Source: DASYKT01 sp963718105 (GTDB lineage Bacteria > Acidobacteriota > Blastocatellia > Pyrinomonadales > Pyrinomonadaceae). From it: DNA of 64,000 nt. The translations under genes and the position numbers were made by a program. Of the stretch, positions 7,914 to 17,691 are shown piece by piece. Numbering within the stretch: position 1 is the first letter of the stretch; every line of letters starts with the position of its first letter. The notes below the pieces were generated by a model. It saw only the letters and a list, made by a program, of their open reading frames with translations, was not told the origin of the DNA and ran no database searches. The stretch covers positions 1,550,001 through 1,614,000 of the forward strand of contig OY970352.1 of assembly GCA_963718105.1 (NCBI GenBank), in the 5' to 3' direction.

Positions 7914-10027
7914 TTTTTTACGGGCAATGCCATTTCAAAATTGCCGAAGCGCGTGGTGGCGGCGGTGCCGACGAAGTTCACATTGCCAAGGTTATCAAAA
8001 ACGTTGACGAACTTTCCGTCTTCGGCAAAGACAAATCGTTTCGAACTGAGGCTGACGGTATAGCCACTCGCGGGAACGTCGGTAAAGATATAATTTCCGA
8101 GCGAGCCGGTGACGGTAAAGCGCGGCTGCGCGAGCCCGCCTTCGCTAAGCACCACCACGATGTTTCTGATCGGCATGCCGCCTTCGGTCATAACCGTGCC
8201 GCTGACGGTAAAAGGCCCGCCGGGAAAACTCTGAAGCTCGGCGGCCCCGATGTCGCACCTGCTGAGGGCCGGGCGGGGAAGCCCGCGCTGGTCGGTCGTG
8301 AAAGTCGTGCCGCAGTCGCCGAAGCCGTTAGGGATGACATTAACGAGCGGGCTGGCGACGGCGAGCATCCGGGTTTGCGTGGCCCCGCCATTATTTTGCA
8401 GCGGCCCGAGCTGCGGGTCGAAACCGGTGGTGTTGCGAGAGTTGTTGCCGACGAAGATAGTGCCGGCCGTATTTTCGATGTGATCGAAATCGATGGCGTT
8501 GATATTACCGGATACATCCGGGCCGCTGGGGGCCGTGTTATCGGCGATGATCGAGTTTTTAACGTTCAAATTGATCCCGCCATCGTTAAAGATCCCGCCG
8601 CCGCAGCACATATTTGCGGAATTGCCGGCGATGGTGACGAAGTTAAGATTTACCTCCACCGGGCGGCCGCTGGCCGTGTTGAAATAGGCGCCGCCGCCGG
8701 TAAAGTGCACGGTATTATCGCTGATTGTGCTGTTTGATATATTCAAAGTCCCCGCCGCGGCGGGCTGGGGGTTTCCCGAAGTGCCGAAATGCATGCCGCC
8801 CCCGGTGCCGTCCAGGTCGTTGGAATGATTGCGCGAAAAAACGCTGTTCAATACGTCAAGCTGGATCGGCCCGCCGTCAATAAAAGCGTTCATTCCAATG
8901 CCGCTGCAAATGCCCGCATTGTTGTCGACGGTCACTTTATCGAGCCGTGAATTTATTTGATTTGGAGTGCCGATATTCAGGGTATCTAAAAACAGGCCGC
9001 CGCCCAGGCAAAACGGCGTTGTCCTATTGTTGCTAAAGGTGGTGTTGGTGGCGTTAAAGACCATCGTTCCCTGGTATGCCAAAACCGCCACCCCGGTGCC
9101 CAGCGCGGCGTTACCCAGGCCGGCGGTCCCGGCAGTGTTTCCGTCAAAATGTGAATCGAAAATGTTAACGGTGGTGGCAAAGGTCACATACATTCCGCCG
9201 CCGAGCGTGGTGCCGGTTCCGGTGAGCGTGTTTCCGGAAACCGAAGTGCCGGTGATAGTAATAGTAGAAGGCCCGCTCACTCCGATCCCGCCGCCGACCG
9301 GATTGCTTCCCGTCAGCGTGTTGAACCCGACCGTCGAACCGGTCAATGAAAGAGGCCCGCCGGTATGATAGATGCCGCCGCCGATCAGGCTGCCGCTGCC
9401 GGTGCGGGCGCCCGTGTTGCCGGTCACCTGGGTGTTATTAAGCGTCAGGGAAGCTCCGGCATTATAGATCCCGGCGCCGAATGCGCTGCCGCCGGTTGAA
9501 TTTATCTGATTGGAATTGACGAAGCAAAGATTTAGCGTCAGCGCACCGAGATTTTCAATGCCTGCTCCGCGTGTCGCCGCCGTCATCGCGCCGTCAAAGC
9601 GGCCGTTCATAAATGCGATCTGATTGACGGTGACAGTGCCGGAGCGCACATCGAGCACTCTTTCGGTGGCGGTGCCGGGCGTAAAGGCGGCCAGAAAAGA
9701 AGTCAGCCCGGGGCCGGTCGAGGTAATGGTCAGGTCGCCGCTGACATCCCAATCGCCGCCGGCATTGGCGTCTTCATTTGCCGCGGCCAGGCTTTGAATA
9801 TAATTGCCCTGCGGAACGTTGATGGTGTCGGCGCCGGCCAGCGCATTGGCTTCCGAGATGGCGGCGCGGAGGGAACAATTGGCGCCTGCGTCCACGCAAT
9901 TGCCGTCGCCGGGGTTGATGTCAGCCGTATCGTTGACCGTGTTGACGAAGAACACCGCCGCTGAGGCGGCTCCGGCCAGACAAAACGTAAAAAACAAGAG
10001 CAGCGGGAGCCTTGCGATATTTTTCAT
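7901..10027 (-). CDS. CSLREA beta-helix secreted protein 1, C-terminal CnaB-like domain
   Basis: 708 residues from ATG 10027 (GGAAGG just upstream). A signal peptide ends near residue 23 (AGAASA). The CSLREA domain follows, with NCSLRAAISEANALAGADTI around residue 50. About 400 residues of right-handed parallel beta-helix repeats come next (GGGIYHTGGPLSLTGSTVGFN-like turns). The choice-of-anchor Q segment reads LGPLQNNGGATQTRM...DQRGLPRP...CDIGAAEL. The last ~95 residues are a carboxypeptidase-regulatory-like domain (SGTVMTEGGMPIRNIVVVLSE). Such proteins are exported by Sec and probably cell-surface or periplasmic; substrate and anchor are unknown. Its C-terminal domain is nearly the same as that of gene 8 in the array (24887-26905) but unlike its nearer neighbours. 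Confidence 0.85.
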   Translation of the reverse strand: MKNIARLPLLLFFTFCLAGAASAAVFFVNTVNDTADINPGDGNCVDAGANCSLRAAISEANALAGADTINVPQGNYIQSLAAANEDANAGGDWDVSGDLTITSTGPGLTSFLAAFTPGTATERVLDVRSGTVTVNQIAFMNGRFDGAMTAATRGAGIENLGALTLNLCFVNSNQINSTGGSAFGAGIYNAGASLTLNNTQVTGNTGARTGSGSLIGGGIYHTGGPLSLTGSTVGFNTLTGSNPVGGGIGVSGPSTITITGTSVSGNTLTGTGTTLGGGMYVTFATTVNIFDSHFDGNTAGTAGLGNAALGTGVAVLAYQGTMVFNATNTTFSNNRTTPFCLGGGLFLDTLNIGTPNQINSRLDKVTVDNNAGICSGIGMNAFIDGGPIQLDVLNSVFSRNHSNDLDGTGGGMHFGTSGNPQPAAAGTLNISNSTISDNTVHFTGGGAYFNTASGRPVEVNLNFVTIAGNSANMCCGGGIFNDGGINLNVKNSIIADNTAPSGPDVSGNINAIDFDHIENTAGTIFVGNNSRNTTGFDPQLGPLQNNGGATQTRMLAVASPLVNVIPNGFGDCGTTFTTDQRGLPRPALSRCDIGAAELQSFPGGPFTVSGTVMTEGGMPIRNIVVVLSEGGLAQPRFTVTGSLGNYIFTDVPASGYTVSLSSKRFVFAEDGKFVNVFDNLGNVNFVGTAATTRFGNFEMALPVKNSKR

Positions 10028-10134
10028 AAAACCTTCCAATTACGATCTGTGACGGTGATTTTTTCGGGGAACCTGCTTGTGTGTCAACAAAATAGCCGAA
10101 AAGGCCGCGAATAGCAAGAAAAAGAAAATGCGGC

Positions 10135-10260
10135 TGTAAACCTGGGAACGCCGGTGTCCCGCCGGCAAGCGCGTTTACGCGCTAACTCGACGCCTGTTAA
10201 ACGTTACTTTAGATTGCTGCGCAATCTTGCCGGCGGGACACCGGCGCTCCCAGGTTTACG
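10135..10260. repeat. Family C palindrome, copy C1
   Basis: Outer arms GGGAACGCCGGTGTCCCGCC and its near-complement GGCGGGACACCGGCGCTCCC, with smaller inner hairpins (GCGTTTACGCGC and GATTGCTGCGCAATC). Complete copies: here, 22229-22354, 22617-22742 (inner order reversed), 29309-29434 and 32683-32800. Partial or split copies: 15308-15354, 17511-17560, 19821-19963, 20021-20100 and 62829-62958. Confidence 0.92.
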
Positions 10261-10271
10261 GGCAGCAAAAC

Positions 10272-10309
10272 AAAAAAGGGGACGAGTAAAATACTCATCC
10301 CCTTTTTTC
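10272..10309 (-). terminator. Bidirectional-looking terminator after CSLREA gene 2
   Basis: An A6 run, GGGGACGAGTA stem, short loop, and TACTCATCCCC followed by T6. On the minus strand it lies just after the stop at 10327 and has a T-run, so it should end gene 2. Confidence 0.85.
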
Positions 10310-10326
10310 ACGAACCTGCGTCCGGC

Positions 10327-12981
10327 TTAGTGTGCGTTGTAGTTGGCAACAGGATAGTCGCCGTTCTGGCCCCATTCCGCTGAGAAGAAGCCCGCCGTCG
10401 AACCCAGCACGTAGAAGAAGTTCTGCGTCGGATCCGCGTTCGGTCTCCAGATAGCGATATCGGTTTTACCGTCGCCGTCATAGTCTCCCTGCGTCGGGAA
10501 GTCGGTCGCCGAGTTGCCCCAGAACTGGGCTGTATCAGCACCGCCGCTGCTCGGGTGGATCCACCAGAGGATCTGTCCGCCGGAGCCTCTGATCGTGGCG
10601 ATATCGGTCTTGCCGTCAGCGTCATAGTCACCAGGTACGATCACGTCAGTCGGGGTTCCGAAGACCAGCGAATCGGATGAACCGGTAGCAAACAATCTCC
10701 AGAAGCGGGCCTGGCCGCCCCCGGCATTGCGCTGAACGACAAAGTCGCTCTTGCCGTCGCCGTCATAGTCGCCCGGTGAGGGGAAGTCGCCGTTCTGTCC
10801 CCATTGGACCGCGAATACGGGACCGCCCACTGATTGACGCCAGTACCAGAAGCTCGGATCGCCCGAAGCCGCACCGGAACGATAGACTGCGATGTCATCC
10901 AGTCCGTCGCCGTTATAGTCTCCTACTACCCTGGGATCGTCACCGCTGAGGCCGAAGAGTTCCGCCCTGACAGTGCCGGTCGCGCTCTGCAGAATGTAGT
11001 AGCCCTGCGAAGCCGGTCTCCAGATCGCGACGTCGGTTTTATTATCCGCATCGTAATTACCCGGCACAAAGAAATCGCTGGCGATACCCCAGGCATCGAT
11101 CTGAGTAGTCGTTCCGCCGGCATATTCGGTGAACCAGGTGATCTGGCCGCCGGGACCGCCGCCGGTGTTTCTCACGACACTATAGTCGGTTTTGCCGTCG
11201 CCGTTCATATCGATGTAGTTCTGTGCGGGCGCCGCGGTAACACGTTCGGTCGAGCCTTTATCGCAGGAGCCGCCTGCCGGGCGCGGCAATATCCGCTGAT
11301 CGATCGTAACGGTGGTGCCGCAATCGTTGACGCCGTTGGGTATCGTGTTGATCACCGGGCTGCTGACATTCGGCAGATGGGTCTGCGTCGGGCCGCCGTT
11401 TGAACCCAGCGCGCCGATATCAGGATCGGTGCCGGTCACATTGTTAGCGGTCGAGCCGGTGAAGACCGCGGCGGAGGTGTTTTCAATGTGATTGAAATCC
11501 TGCGAGTTGACCGTACCGGAAATGTCCGGGCCGGTGCCGGTGCCGCCGATCGCGTTATTGGCGACGATCGAGTTTTTCATATTCAGCACACCGCTCAAGC
11601 GGATGATACCGCCGCCCGCTTCCGTGCCGGTCGCATCCGTGTTGGCGCTGTTATTAGACACGGTCACGAAATTAAGGTTAAGGGTGATCACGCCGGCAGC
11701 AACCGGCTGCTCAAATGCAATGCCGCCGCCGTTGGCTGAAACGGTGTTGCCGCTGATCGTGCTGTTGGTGAAATTCACCGTGCCGCTCGAGCTGGCGCCG
11801 AATGTCGAAGCGGCGTTGCTGAGCAAAAGCCCGCCGCCATTGGCCGCGGTGCCGCTGCCGATATTGCCGGAGATGGTAGTGCCCGTAAAATTCAGGCTCA
11901 TATTGCCGCCGTTGATGGTGGCATTGACGCCGATCCCGGCGGAGTTGCCGGTGTTACCGCTGATCGTGCTGTTGATGATGTTGGAGGTCAGCGTAGATGT
12001 GGCGGCCGTGGCGGTAAATAATTGCAGGCCCACACCCTGGTGCAGGCTGGTGCCGCCGGGCGTTCCCACGTTGTTGTTAAAGGTGCAGCCCGTGGCGTTA
12101 AAAACCGCCGCGCCGATGTTGGACAAAGCGCGCACTCCGTCTCCGTTGCTGCCCGAAGTACCGGTGCCCGTGTTGTTGTCAAAGTGGCTGTTGGTCGCGT
12201 TCACCGTGAAAGTGTCCTGCAGATAGACCCCCGCGGCGAAGCCGAAACCGCCGGCCTGGCTGATGGCGCTGTTGTTACTGATCGAGCTGTTATTGATCGT
12301 AATGGTCGATGTGCCGAGCGAAGCCAAGCCGCCGCCGAAGGCGCTGCCGCCGCTGACGCGGTTGTTGATGTTGAAGGAAACGGTGGTGTTGTTCAGCGTG
12401 AGCGTCGCGGTGGAATTGCTGATACCGGAGGCGATCGAGTTGCCGTTCGTGGAATTGGTCTGGTTGAGCGTTATGAGACTGTCGTTGACTGTCAGCGTGC
12501 CCAGATTTTCGATCCCCGCGCCGCGTGTATCGGCGGTCATGGTGCCGGTGAACCGCCCGTGCCGGATGGTCATGCCGGCGAGCGTGACCGTAGCGCCGGC
12601 GCGAATATTAAAGACGCGCTCGGTGGCGACGCCGACCGTCGGATTGGCCTGCACGATCGTCGTGCCCGATCCCGCGCCGTTGATGATCAGGTTGGCGGTG
12701 ATGTCGAGGTCGCCGCCCGCGTTGGCGTTGTCATTGGCGGAAACAAGTGTCTGGGTATAAGTACCCGCGGGAAGTGTAATGGTGTCGTCGCCGGCCAGGG
12801 CATTGGCCTCTGAGATCGCGGCGCGCAGTGAACAGTTAGCACCGTCGCTGCAGGTCCCGTCCCCGGGGCTGGAGTCAGCGGTGTCATTAGTGGTGTTGAC
12901 GACAAATGTTGCCGCAGACACACCTAAAGTAAAACAGAAAGTGATCAGAATGATCACCAGCATTCTGGCGATTATTTTCAT
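10327..12981 (-). CDS. CSLREA beta-helix secreted protein 2, C-terminal VCBS/FG-GAP repeats
   Basis: 884 residues, the longest of the array. AGGAGG stands 6 nt before ATG 12981. A signal peptide ends near residue 23, then the CSLREA domain (NCSLRAAISEANALAGDDTI at ~49), beta-helix repeats, and the choice-of-anchor Q segment ending CDKGSTERV near residue 560. From ~570 to the end, at least six repeats of VCBS/FG-GAP type occur, with motifs such as DMNGDGKTD, DYDGDGKSD and DYDADGKTD; these Asp-rich loops are Ca-binding in the family. They replace the CnaB-like end present in the nine others. The repeats usually form a beta-propeller used for surface binding. This is the only gene of the array with its own textbook terminator. 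Confidence 0.88.
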   Translation of the reverse strand: MKIIARMLVIILITFCFTLGVSAATFVVNTTNDTADSSPGDGTCSDGANCSLRAAISEANALAGDDTITLPAGTYTQTLVSANDNANAGGDLDITANLIINGAGSGTTIVQANPTVGVATERVFNIRAGATVTLAGMTIRHGRFTGTMTADTRGAGIENLGTLTVNDSLITLNQTNSTNGNSIASGISNSTATLTLNNTTVSFNINNRVSGGSAFGGGLASLGTSTITINNSSISNNSAISQAGGFGFAAGVYLQDTFTVNATNSHFDNNTGTGTSGSNGDGVRALSNIGAAVFNATGCTFNNNVGTPGGTSLHQGVGLQLFTATAATSTLTSNIINSTISGNTGNSAGIGVNATINGGNMSLNFTGTTISGNIGSGTAANGGGLLLSNAASTFGASSSGTVNFTNSTISGNTVSANGGGIAFEQPVAAGVITLNLNFVTVSNNSANTDATGTEAGGGIIRLSGVLNMKNSIVANNAIGGTGTGPDISGTVNSQDFNHIENTSAAVFTGSTANNVTGTDPDIGALGSNGGPTQTHLPNVSSPVINTIPNGVNDCGTTVTIDQRILPRPAGGSCDKGSTERVTAAPAQNYIDMNGDGKTDYSVVRNTGGGPGGQITWFTEYAGGTTTQIDAWGIASDFFVPGNYDADNKTDVAIWRPASQGYYILQSATGTVRAELFGLSGDDPRVVGDYNGDGLDDIAVYRSGAASGDPSFWYWRQSVGGPVFAVQWGQNGDFPSPGDYDGDGKSDFVVQRNAGGGQARFWRLFATGSSDSLVFGTPTDVIVPGDYDADGKTDIATIRGSGGQILWWIHPSSGGADTAQFWGNSATDFPTQGDYDGDGKTDIAIWRPNADPTQNFFYVLGSTAGFFSAEWGQNGDYPVANYNAH

Positions 12982-13110
12982 GCATTCCTCCTCTAAAAGA
13001 TGCTTGACAAGACTATTTTTGGAAATTTATTACAAAAGAAGAGTAGCGAAAATAGCCGAGAATGGCAAGAGAGACGGGAAAAAAGGTGACGCCCAATTTG
13101 GGAGCGCGGG

Positions 13111-13194
13111 CTGTCAGTAGCGTCTGCGTTAGCAGATGCGTAAGGCGCCAAGAAACGCACTTGCTGACGCAAGCGCTACTGACATGAGCGCGAC
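13111..13194. repeat. Family A palindrome, copy A3
   Basis: Sequence as A1, preceded by GGGAGCGCGGG. It fills the gap between CSLREA genes 2 and 3, ending 11 nt before the stop codon of gene 3. Confidence 0.9.
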
Positions 13195-13204
13195 GGCTGC
13201 ACAT

Positions 13205-15184
13205 TTACCGTTTCATCATATCTTTCACCAGCGGGGCCGGTCTGACGCCGATCTCCTCGTTAGCGATAAAGTCCGCGTTGGTGACATCCGAGACCAGAGA
13301 GACCATCTGGCTTGGGCTGGCAAAAGTGAATTTCTTACCCTGCACCGTGACGGTGTAGTTAGCGCCCGGCAGGTCGGCGAAGAGGTAAGTGCCGAGCATT
13401 CCGGTATAGACCGTGATCGGTGCGGGCAAACCGCCGCCGGAAACCGTCACCGCCGTATTGCGGATCGGACGCCCGTCGGAAGTCCTGACCGTGCCGCTTA
13501 AATCCCACGGGCCGGCGGGAAATTCCACCTCCGCGGCGCCCTTATCGCAGAGCCCGCTCTGCGGCCGGGTAACGCCCCGCTCGTCAGTCGTCACGGTGGT
13601 GCCGCAATCGTTGGTGCCGTTCGGGATCTTATCGATCACGGGGCTGCCGATATTGGGAAGCTGCGTTTTCGGCCCGCTGCCGTTTACCTGGAGCGGCCCT
13701 AAATTAGGAGCGCCGGTCGCGTTGTTGGTGGTCGTGCCGGTGATGGTCGCGCCGGTCAGATCTTCGATGTGATTGTAGTCCTGCGAATTTACGGTCCCGG
13801 AAATATCAGGCCCGATAGTGCCCGTGTTGTCGGCGACGATCGAATTTTTCAGATTAACGGTGCCCGACGCCTGGAAGATGCCGCCGCCGCCGGTCGATCC
13901 GCCCGTGTTATTGGCGATGGTGCAATAGTTAAAATTAACAACCGTGCTGTTACCGGCTGTGTGTTTGACATAAACGCCCCCGCCGGAGTTCGACGCGGTG
14001 TTGCCGCTGATCGTGGTGTTGGTAAAATTTACGGTGGTCGCTATTACGCTGACGAGTGTGTTGATCAGCACTCCGCCGCCGTCCGCCGCGCCGGTATTGC
14101 CGCTGATCGTGCTGTTTTTGAGGGTGACGTTCGTGCCGGTGCCCTGATTTTCAAATGCCAGGGCGCTGCCGCCGGTGTTGCCTTCGATGGTCAGCCCGGT
14201 CCAGTTGCCGCTAAAAATGCCGGCGGCACCGGTCGAACTTCCGGCCATGGCCGTGCCCTTGACGTTGGTACCCCCGCCGCCTGAATTGCCGGTAAAGGAA
14301 GAGTTGGTAATGGTCGTAGATCCTGAGCCCGTCTGGAAATAGATCCCGCCGCCCTGGCTGCCGCCCGCGCCTGTTCCGGTGCCTTGATTACCGCTGAAAG
14401 TAGTGCCGCTGATGGTGGCGGTGAAAGCGTTGGTAAACGATGCGCCGGCGCCGAAAGCGGTCGCGTCAGTCCCCGAGGCGGTCGAAGTATTATTCAGGAA
14501 TTGGCTATTGGTGATCGTCGCGATGTCGGAAAACCCGGAATTTTTTCTCAGGCCGCCGCCGAAACAGCTTGTTCCGCTGCTGACGCAGGAATTGCCGGAG
14601 ACGGTCACGCCGGTCAGATTCACCTGGCCCTCGGCGTTGATACCGCCGCCGCCCGAGGCGCTGTTGAGCGTGATAACACTATTATTGACGGTCAAAACGC
14701 CGATACTGGCGATCCCCCCGCCGCGGTCGGTCGAGGCGGCCCCGACCTGGTTGCCGTGCCGCACGGTTACGTTATTTAGTGTCAGAAAGGGTATTCCGCT
14801 GCCCGCGACGTCGTGCAGTACCCGTTCCGTCGCGGCCGCCTGGATGATCGTGGTAGCGGCGGCGGCCCCGTTGATGGTCAGATTCTGCCTGATATCCCAA
14901 TCTCCGCCGGCGTTATTGTCTTCAACCGCCGCTACCAGCGATTGCGTATAGGTGCCCGCGGGCAGGGTAATAATGTCGTCGCCCGCGAGCGCGTTGGCCT
15001 CTGATATGGCCGCGCGCAGGGAACAATTTGCGCTCGCATCGGCGCACACGCTGTTGCCCGGAGTAACGTCGGCTGTGTCGTTGGTCGTATTAACGACAAA
15101 AGTTACGGCAAACACAGGGGATGCGCTTACTGTGAAACAGAAAGTGATCAGAAAGATAGTAAAAAGCCTGGTGAGTGTTGTCAT
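13205..15184 (-). CDS. CSLREA beta-helix secreted protein 3
   Basis: 659 residues from ATG 15184, with GAGGAGG 6 nt upstream; the open frame reaches 15286 but without support. The signal peptide ends after ASPVFA, then the CSLREA domain (ANCSLRAAISEANALAGDDII). Beta-helix turns follow, with many GGGI/GGGV and SGNT repeats, then a choice-of-anchor Q segment (LGPLQVNGSGPKTQLPNIGS...DERGVTRPQSGLCDKGAAEV). The CnaB-like C-terminal domain (SGTVRTSDGRPIRNTAVTVSGG) ends VTNADFIANEE plus ~15 extra residues. This C-terminus is a third variant, distinct from those of genes 1/8 and 4-7/10. Extracytoplasmic; ligand unknown. Confidence 0.85.
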   Translation of the reverse strand: MTTLTRLFTIFLITFCFTVSASPVFAVTFVVNTTNDTADVTPGNSVCADASANCSLRAAISEANALAGDDIITLPAGTYTQSLVAAVEDNNAGGDWDIRQNLTINGAAAATTIIQAAATERVLHDVAGSGIPFLTLNNVTVRHGNQVGAASTDRGGGIASIGVLTVNNSVITLNSASGGGGINAEGQVNLTGVTVSGNSCVSSGTSCFGGGLRKNSGFSDIATITNSQFLNNTSTASGTDATAFGAGASFTNAFTATISGTTFSGNQGTGTGAGGSQGGGIYFQTGSGSTTITNSSFTGNSGGGGTNVKGTAMAGSSTGAAGIFSGNWTGLTIEGNTGGSALAFENQGTGTNVTLKNSTISGNTGAADGGGVLINTLVSVIATTVNFTNTTISGNTASNSGGGVYVKHTAGNSTVVNFNYCTIANNTGGSTGGGGIFQASGTVNLKNSIVADNTGTIGPDISGTVNSQDYNHIEDLTGATITGTTTNNATGAPNLGPLQVNGSGPKTQLPNIGSPVIDKIPNGTNDCGTTVTTDERGVTRPQSGLCDKGAAEVEFPAGPWDLSGTVRTSDGRPIRNTAVTVSGGGLPAPITVYTGMLGTYLFADLPGANYTVTVQGKKFTFASPSQMVSLVSDVTNADFIANEEIGVRPAPLVKDMMKR

Positions 15185-15307
15185 GGGTCCCTCCTCGTTT
15201 AAAAAGATCTTCGCGCCAGCAGGTTCGCCCGGGGAGTGGTGACGGTTGTATGCCATTACGGTAACGGAAAACGGCCGTGATGGCAAGGAAATCAGAGAAA
15301 CGTGCCC

Positions 15308-15435
15308 CGTAAACCTGGGAGCGCCGGTGTCCCGCCGGCAAGCGCGGTTACGCGCTCATGTCAGTAGCGCTTGCGTCAGCAAGTGCGTTGCTTACGGCTT
15401 ACGCATCTGCTAACGCAGACGCTACTGACATGAGC
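15308..15435. repeat. Half family C arm joined to reversed family A copy (A4)
   Basis: A family C left arm (GGGAGCGCCGGTGTCCCGCC) runs directly into a family A element in reverse orientation (15355-15435). The matching family C right arm is missing. Confidence 0.85.
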
Positions 15436-15458
15436 TTAAGCTCCAACAACTCCATAAC

Positions 15459-17474
15459 CTAACGGCTAAATGGCGCGTTGGCGATGAAATCCGCATCGGT
15501 GATATTTGAGCCTACTGCGATAACCCGGCTTGCCTCGTTGAAGTGATATCGTTTGACCGAAACGGAAACCGTGTATTCTTCGCCCGTCAAATTTGTGAAC
15601 TGGTACGTGCCGAGATTTCCGGTAAAGACCGTGATCGGTGAGACGAGCGCTCCGCCGCTGATCGTTACCGCCGCGTTACGGATCGGCATCCCCGTTGTTG
15701 TTTTTACCGTGCCGCTCAGCGACCACGGCCCGGCCGGGTACGCGGTGCGCTCGGCCGAGCCTTTATCGCAGGACGCCCCCGAAGGACGCGGCAAACCCCG
15801 CTGGTCGACGGTAATGTCGGTGCCGCAGCCATTCGCGCCGGACGAGATGGTGTCGATCACCGGGCTGCCATAGAGCGGTAAATGCGTCAGCGTCGGCCCG
15901 CCGTTATTTTGCAGCGGCCCGAGCTGCGGATCGGTCCCGGTCGTGTCGTTGGACAACGGGGTAAAAATAGCGCCGCTGGTGTCCTCGATATGATTGTAAT
16001 TCTGCGAGACCACCGTGCCGGATATGTCGGGCGCGGTAGCGCTGGTGCCGACCGAATTGTCGGCCACGATACTGTTTTTAAGTGAAAGGGTGCCGGTGCC
16101 CGTCCGAATGATGCCGCCGCCCGATTCCGATCCGGCATTGTCGTCGCCCGCGCGGTTATTCGCGATCGTGACAAAGTTCATATTCACCGCTAATGGAGGG
16201 TTGGCGAGCCGCTCAAAATAAACGCCGCCGCCGTTGTCGCCCGCGACGTTGCCGCTGATCGTGCTGTTGGTAAAATTGAACGTACCCGAGGCAGAAGACA
16301 GCCCGTTGTCGTTGATGATCGCCACGCCGCCGCCATTTGACGCGCCGGTGTTGTTTGAGATGGTGCTGTTTAAAACGTTAAGCGCCAAATTTCCGCCCTG
16401 GGCGTGAGCGTACAGGCCGACACCCCTGCCGCCGCTACTGATGGCGGTGTTGCCGCCTATCGTCACCCGGTCGAACGTTGCGTTAAGCGTGGCCATGGTG
16501 GAGGTGGCCGTCAACACCTGAACGCCGACACCTGATTCCGCACCCGTGCCTGTTCCGCTGTTGCCGTTAAAGGTACAGCCGGTCACGTTCATGTGCGCCG
16601 ACGCGACAGTTGAAACCGCGCGCATGCCGCCGCCCCGGTTCTCACCGGGCCCGGTGATGATATTGTTGTCAAAATGGCTGTCAGTCGCGGTCAGGTGAAA
16701 AATATTTTCCAGATAGATCCCCGCGCCGTTTGCCAGGCTGCTCACGCTGTTGGCCGTGTTTCCCGAAATGCTGCTGTTTGTAATGATGACGATCGAGGCG
16801 GACATCGACGCGACCCCGCCGCCCGTTGAAACGCCGGGGAAGGCGTTCTCGACCGTGTTCCCGGTCACGGTCGAATTGGTCAGCGTGAGCGCCGTGCCGT
16901 TATTGTATATCCCACCGCCGACGGCACTGCCTTCAAAGCCCGTCACGCGGTTAGCGGTGACGGTGACCCCGGTCAGGGTGAGCGCGCCGGAATTTTGAAT
17001 GCCCCCTCCCCTGAGAGGCCCTACAGCGGCATAACGCCCATGGCGCACCGTCGCATTGTTGAGCGTGAGACTGGCGCCCGAACTCACGTCAAACACGCGT
17101 TCATTGGCCGTGTTCGGGGTGGCCGCCGCCTGCAGGATGGTTGTCGCCTGGCTGGCGCCGTTGATGGTGATCACTGAAGTTATGTCCCAGTCGCCGCCGG
17201 CGTTCTGGTCTTCGTCGGCAGCGACGAGACTCTGGGTATAGGTCGCTCCGCCGAGGTTGATGATATCCGGGCCGAGCGAGAAATTTGCCTCTACGATCGC
17301 CGCGCGCAAAGAGCAGCTACCGCCGGAATCCGCGCATACGCCGTTCCCGGGATTGGCATCGGCACTATCGGTGGTGGTGTTGACGCTGAAGGTCGCCGCC
17401 GAAGCAGATGAAACTCCGATGGTGAAGCAAAGAGCGATCGGAACAATGAGTAATATGCGAGTGATGGTTTTCAT
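15459..17474 (-). CDS. CSLREA beta-helix secreted protein 4
   Basis: 671 residues; GAGGAA lies 8 nt before ATG 17474. The N-terminus MKTITRILLIVPI is nearly identical to those of genes 7 and 8. The CSLREA motif is GSCSLRAAIVEANFSLGPDI. The body is parallel beta-helix, then LGPLQNNGGPTLTHLPLYGSPVID and DQRGLPRPSGASCDKGSAERT of the choice-of-anchor Q type. The final domain SGTVKTTTGMPIRNAAVTISGG ends NITDADFIANAPFSR, near-identical in genes 6 and 7. Exported by Sec. No sorting motif (LPXTG, PEP-CTERM) is visible, so how it is held at the surface is unknown. Confidence 0.86.
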   Translation of the reverse strand: MKTITRILLIVPIALCFTIGVSSASAATFSVNTTTDSADANPGNGVCADSGGSCSLRAAIVEANFSLGPDIINLGGATYTQSLVAADEDQNAGGDWDITSVITINGASQATTILQAAATPNTANERVFDVSSGASLTLNNATVRHGRYAAVGPLRGGGIQNSGALTLTGVTVTANRVTGFEGSAVGGGIYNNGTALTLTNSTVTGNTVENAFPGVSTGGGVASMSASIVIITNSSISGNTANSVSSLANGAGIYLENIFHLTATDSHFDNNIITGPGENRGGGMRAVSTVASAHMNVTGCTFNGNSGTGTGAESGVGVQVLTATSTMATLNATFDRVTIGGNTAISSGGRGVGLYAHAQGGNLALNVLNSTISNNTGASNGGGVAIINDNGLSSASGTFNFTNSTISGNVAGDNGGGVYFERLANPPLAVNMNFVTIANNRAGDDNAGSESGGGIIRTGTGTLSLKNSIVADNSVGTSATAPDISGTVVSQNYNHIEDTSGAIFTPLSNDTTGTDPQLGPLQNNGGPTLTHLPLYGSPVIDTISSGANGCGTDITVDQRGLPRPSGASCDKGSAERTAYPAGPWSLSGTVKTTTGMPIRNAAVTISGGALVSPITVFTGNLGTYQFTNLTGEEYTVSVSVKRYHFNEASRVIAVGSNITDADFIANAPFSR

Positions 17475-17510
17475 ATGTTATTCCTCGGCGTATCAATAGA
17501 TCATGTGCCC

Positions 17511-17686
17511 GTAAACCTGGGAGCGCCGGCATCTCGCCGGCAAAGATCGCGCAGCGATCTAAATAGCGTTTAATTTAGCGCCCTGGTTAACGCGACACAT
17601 TGCGCTCATGTCAGTAGCGCTTGCGTCAGCAAGTGCGTTGCTTGCGGCTTACGCATCTGCTAACGCAGACGCTACTGACATGAGCG
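17511..17686. repeat. Half family C arm joined to reversed family A copy (A5)
   Basis: GGGAGCGCCGGCATCTCGCC (family C left arm) is followed by GATCGCGCAGCGATC and a reversed family A element at 17605-17686. The layout repeats that at 15308-15435, six nucleotides before the stop codon of gene 5. Confidence 0.85.
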
Positions 17687-17691
17687 TCCCT

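Noticed and set aside
7886..8737. Long plus-strand ORFs opposite the CSLREA genes (also at 11492-12226 and 12022-12813)
   Set aside because: Antisense of GC-rich repetitive beta-helix codons; no ribosome sites and no family features.
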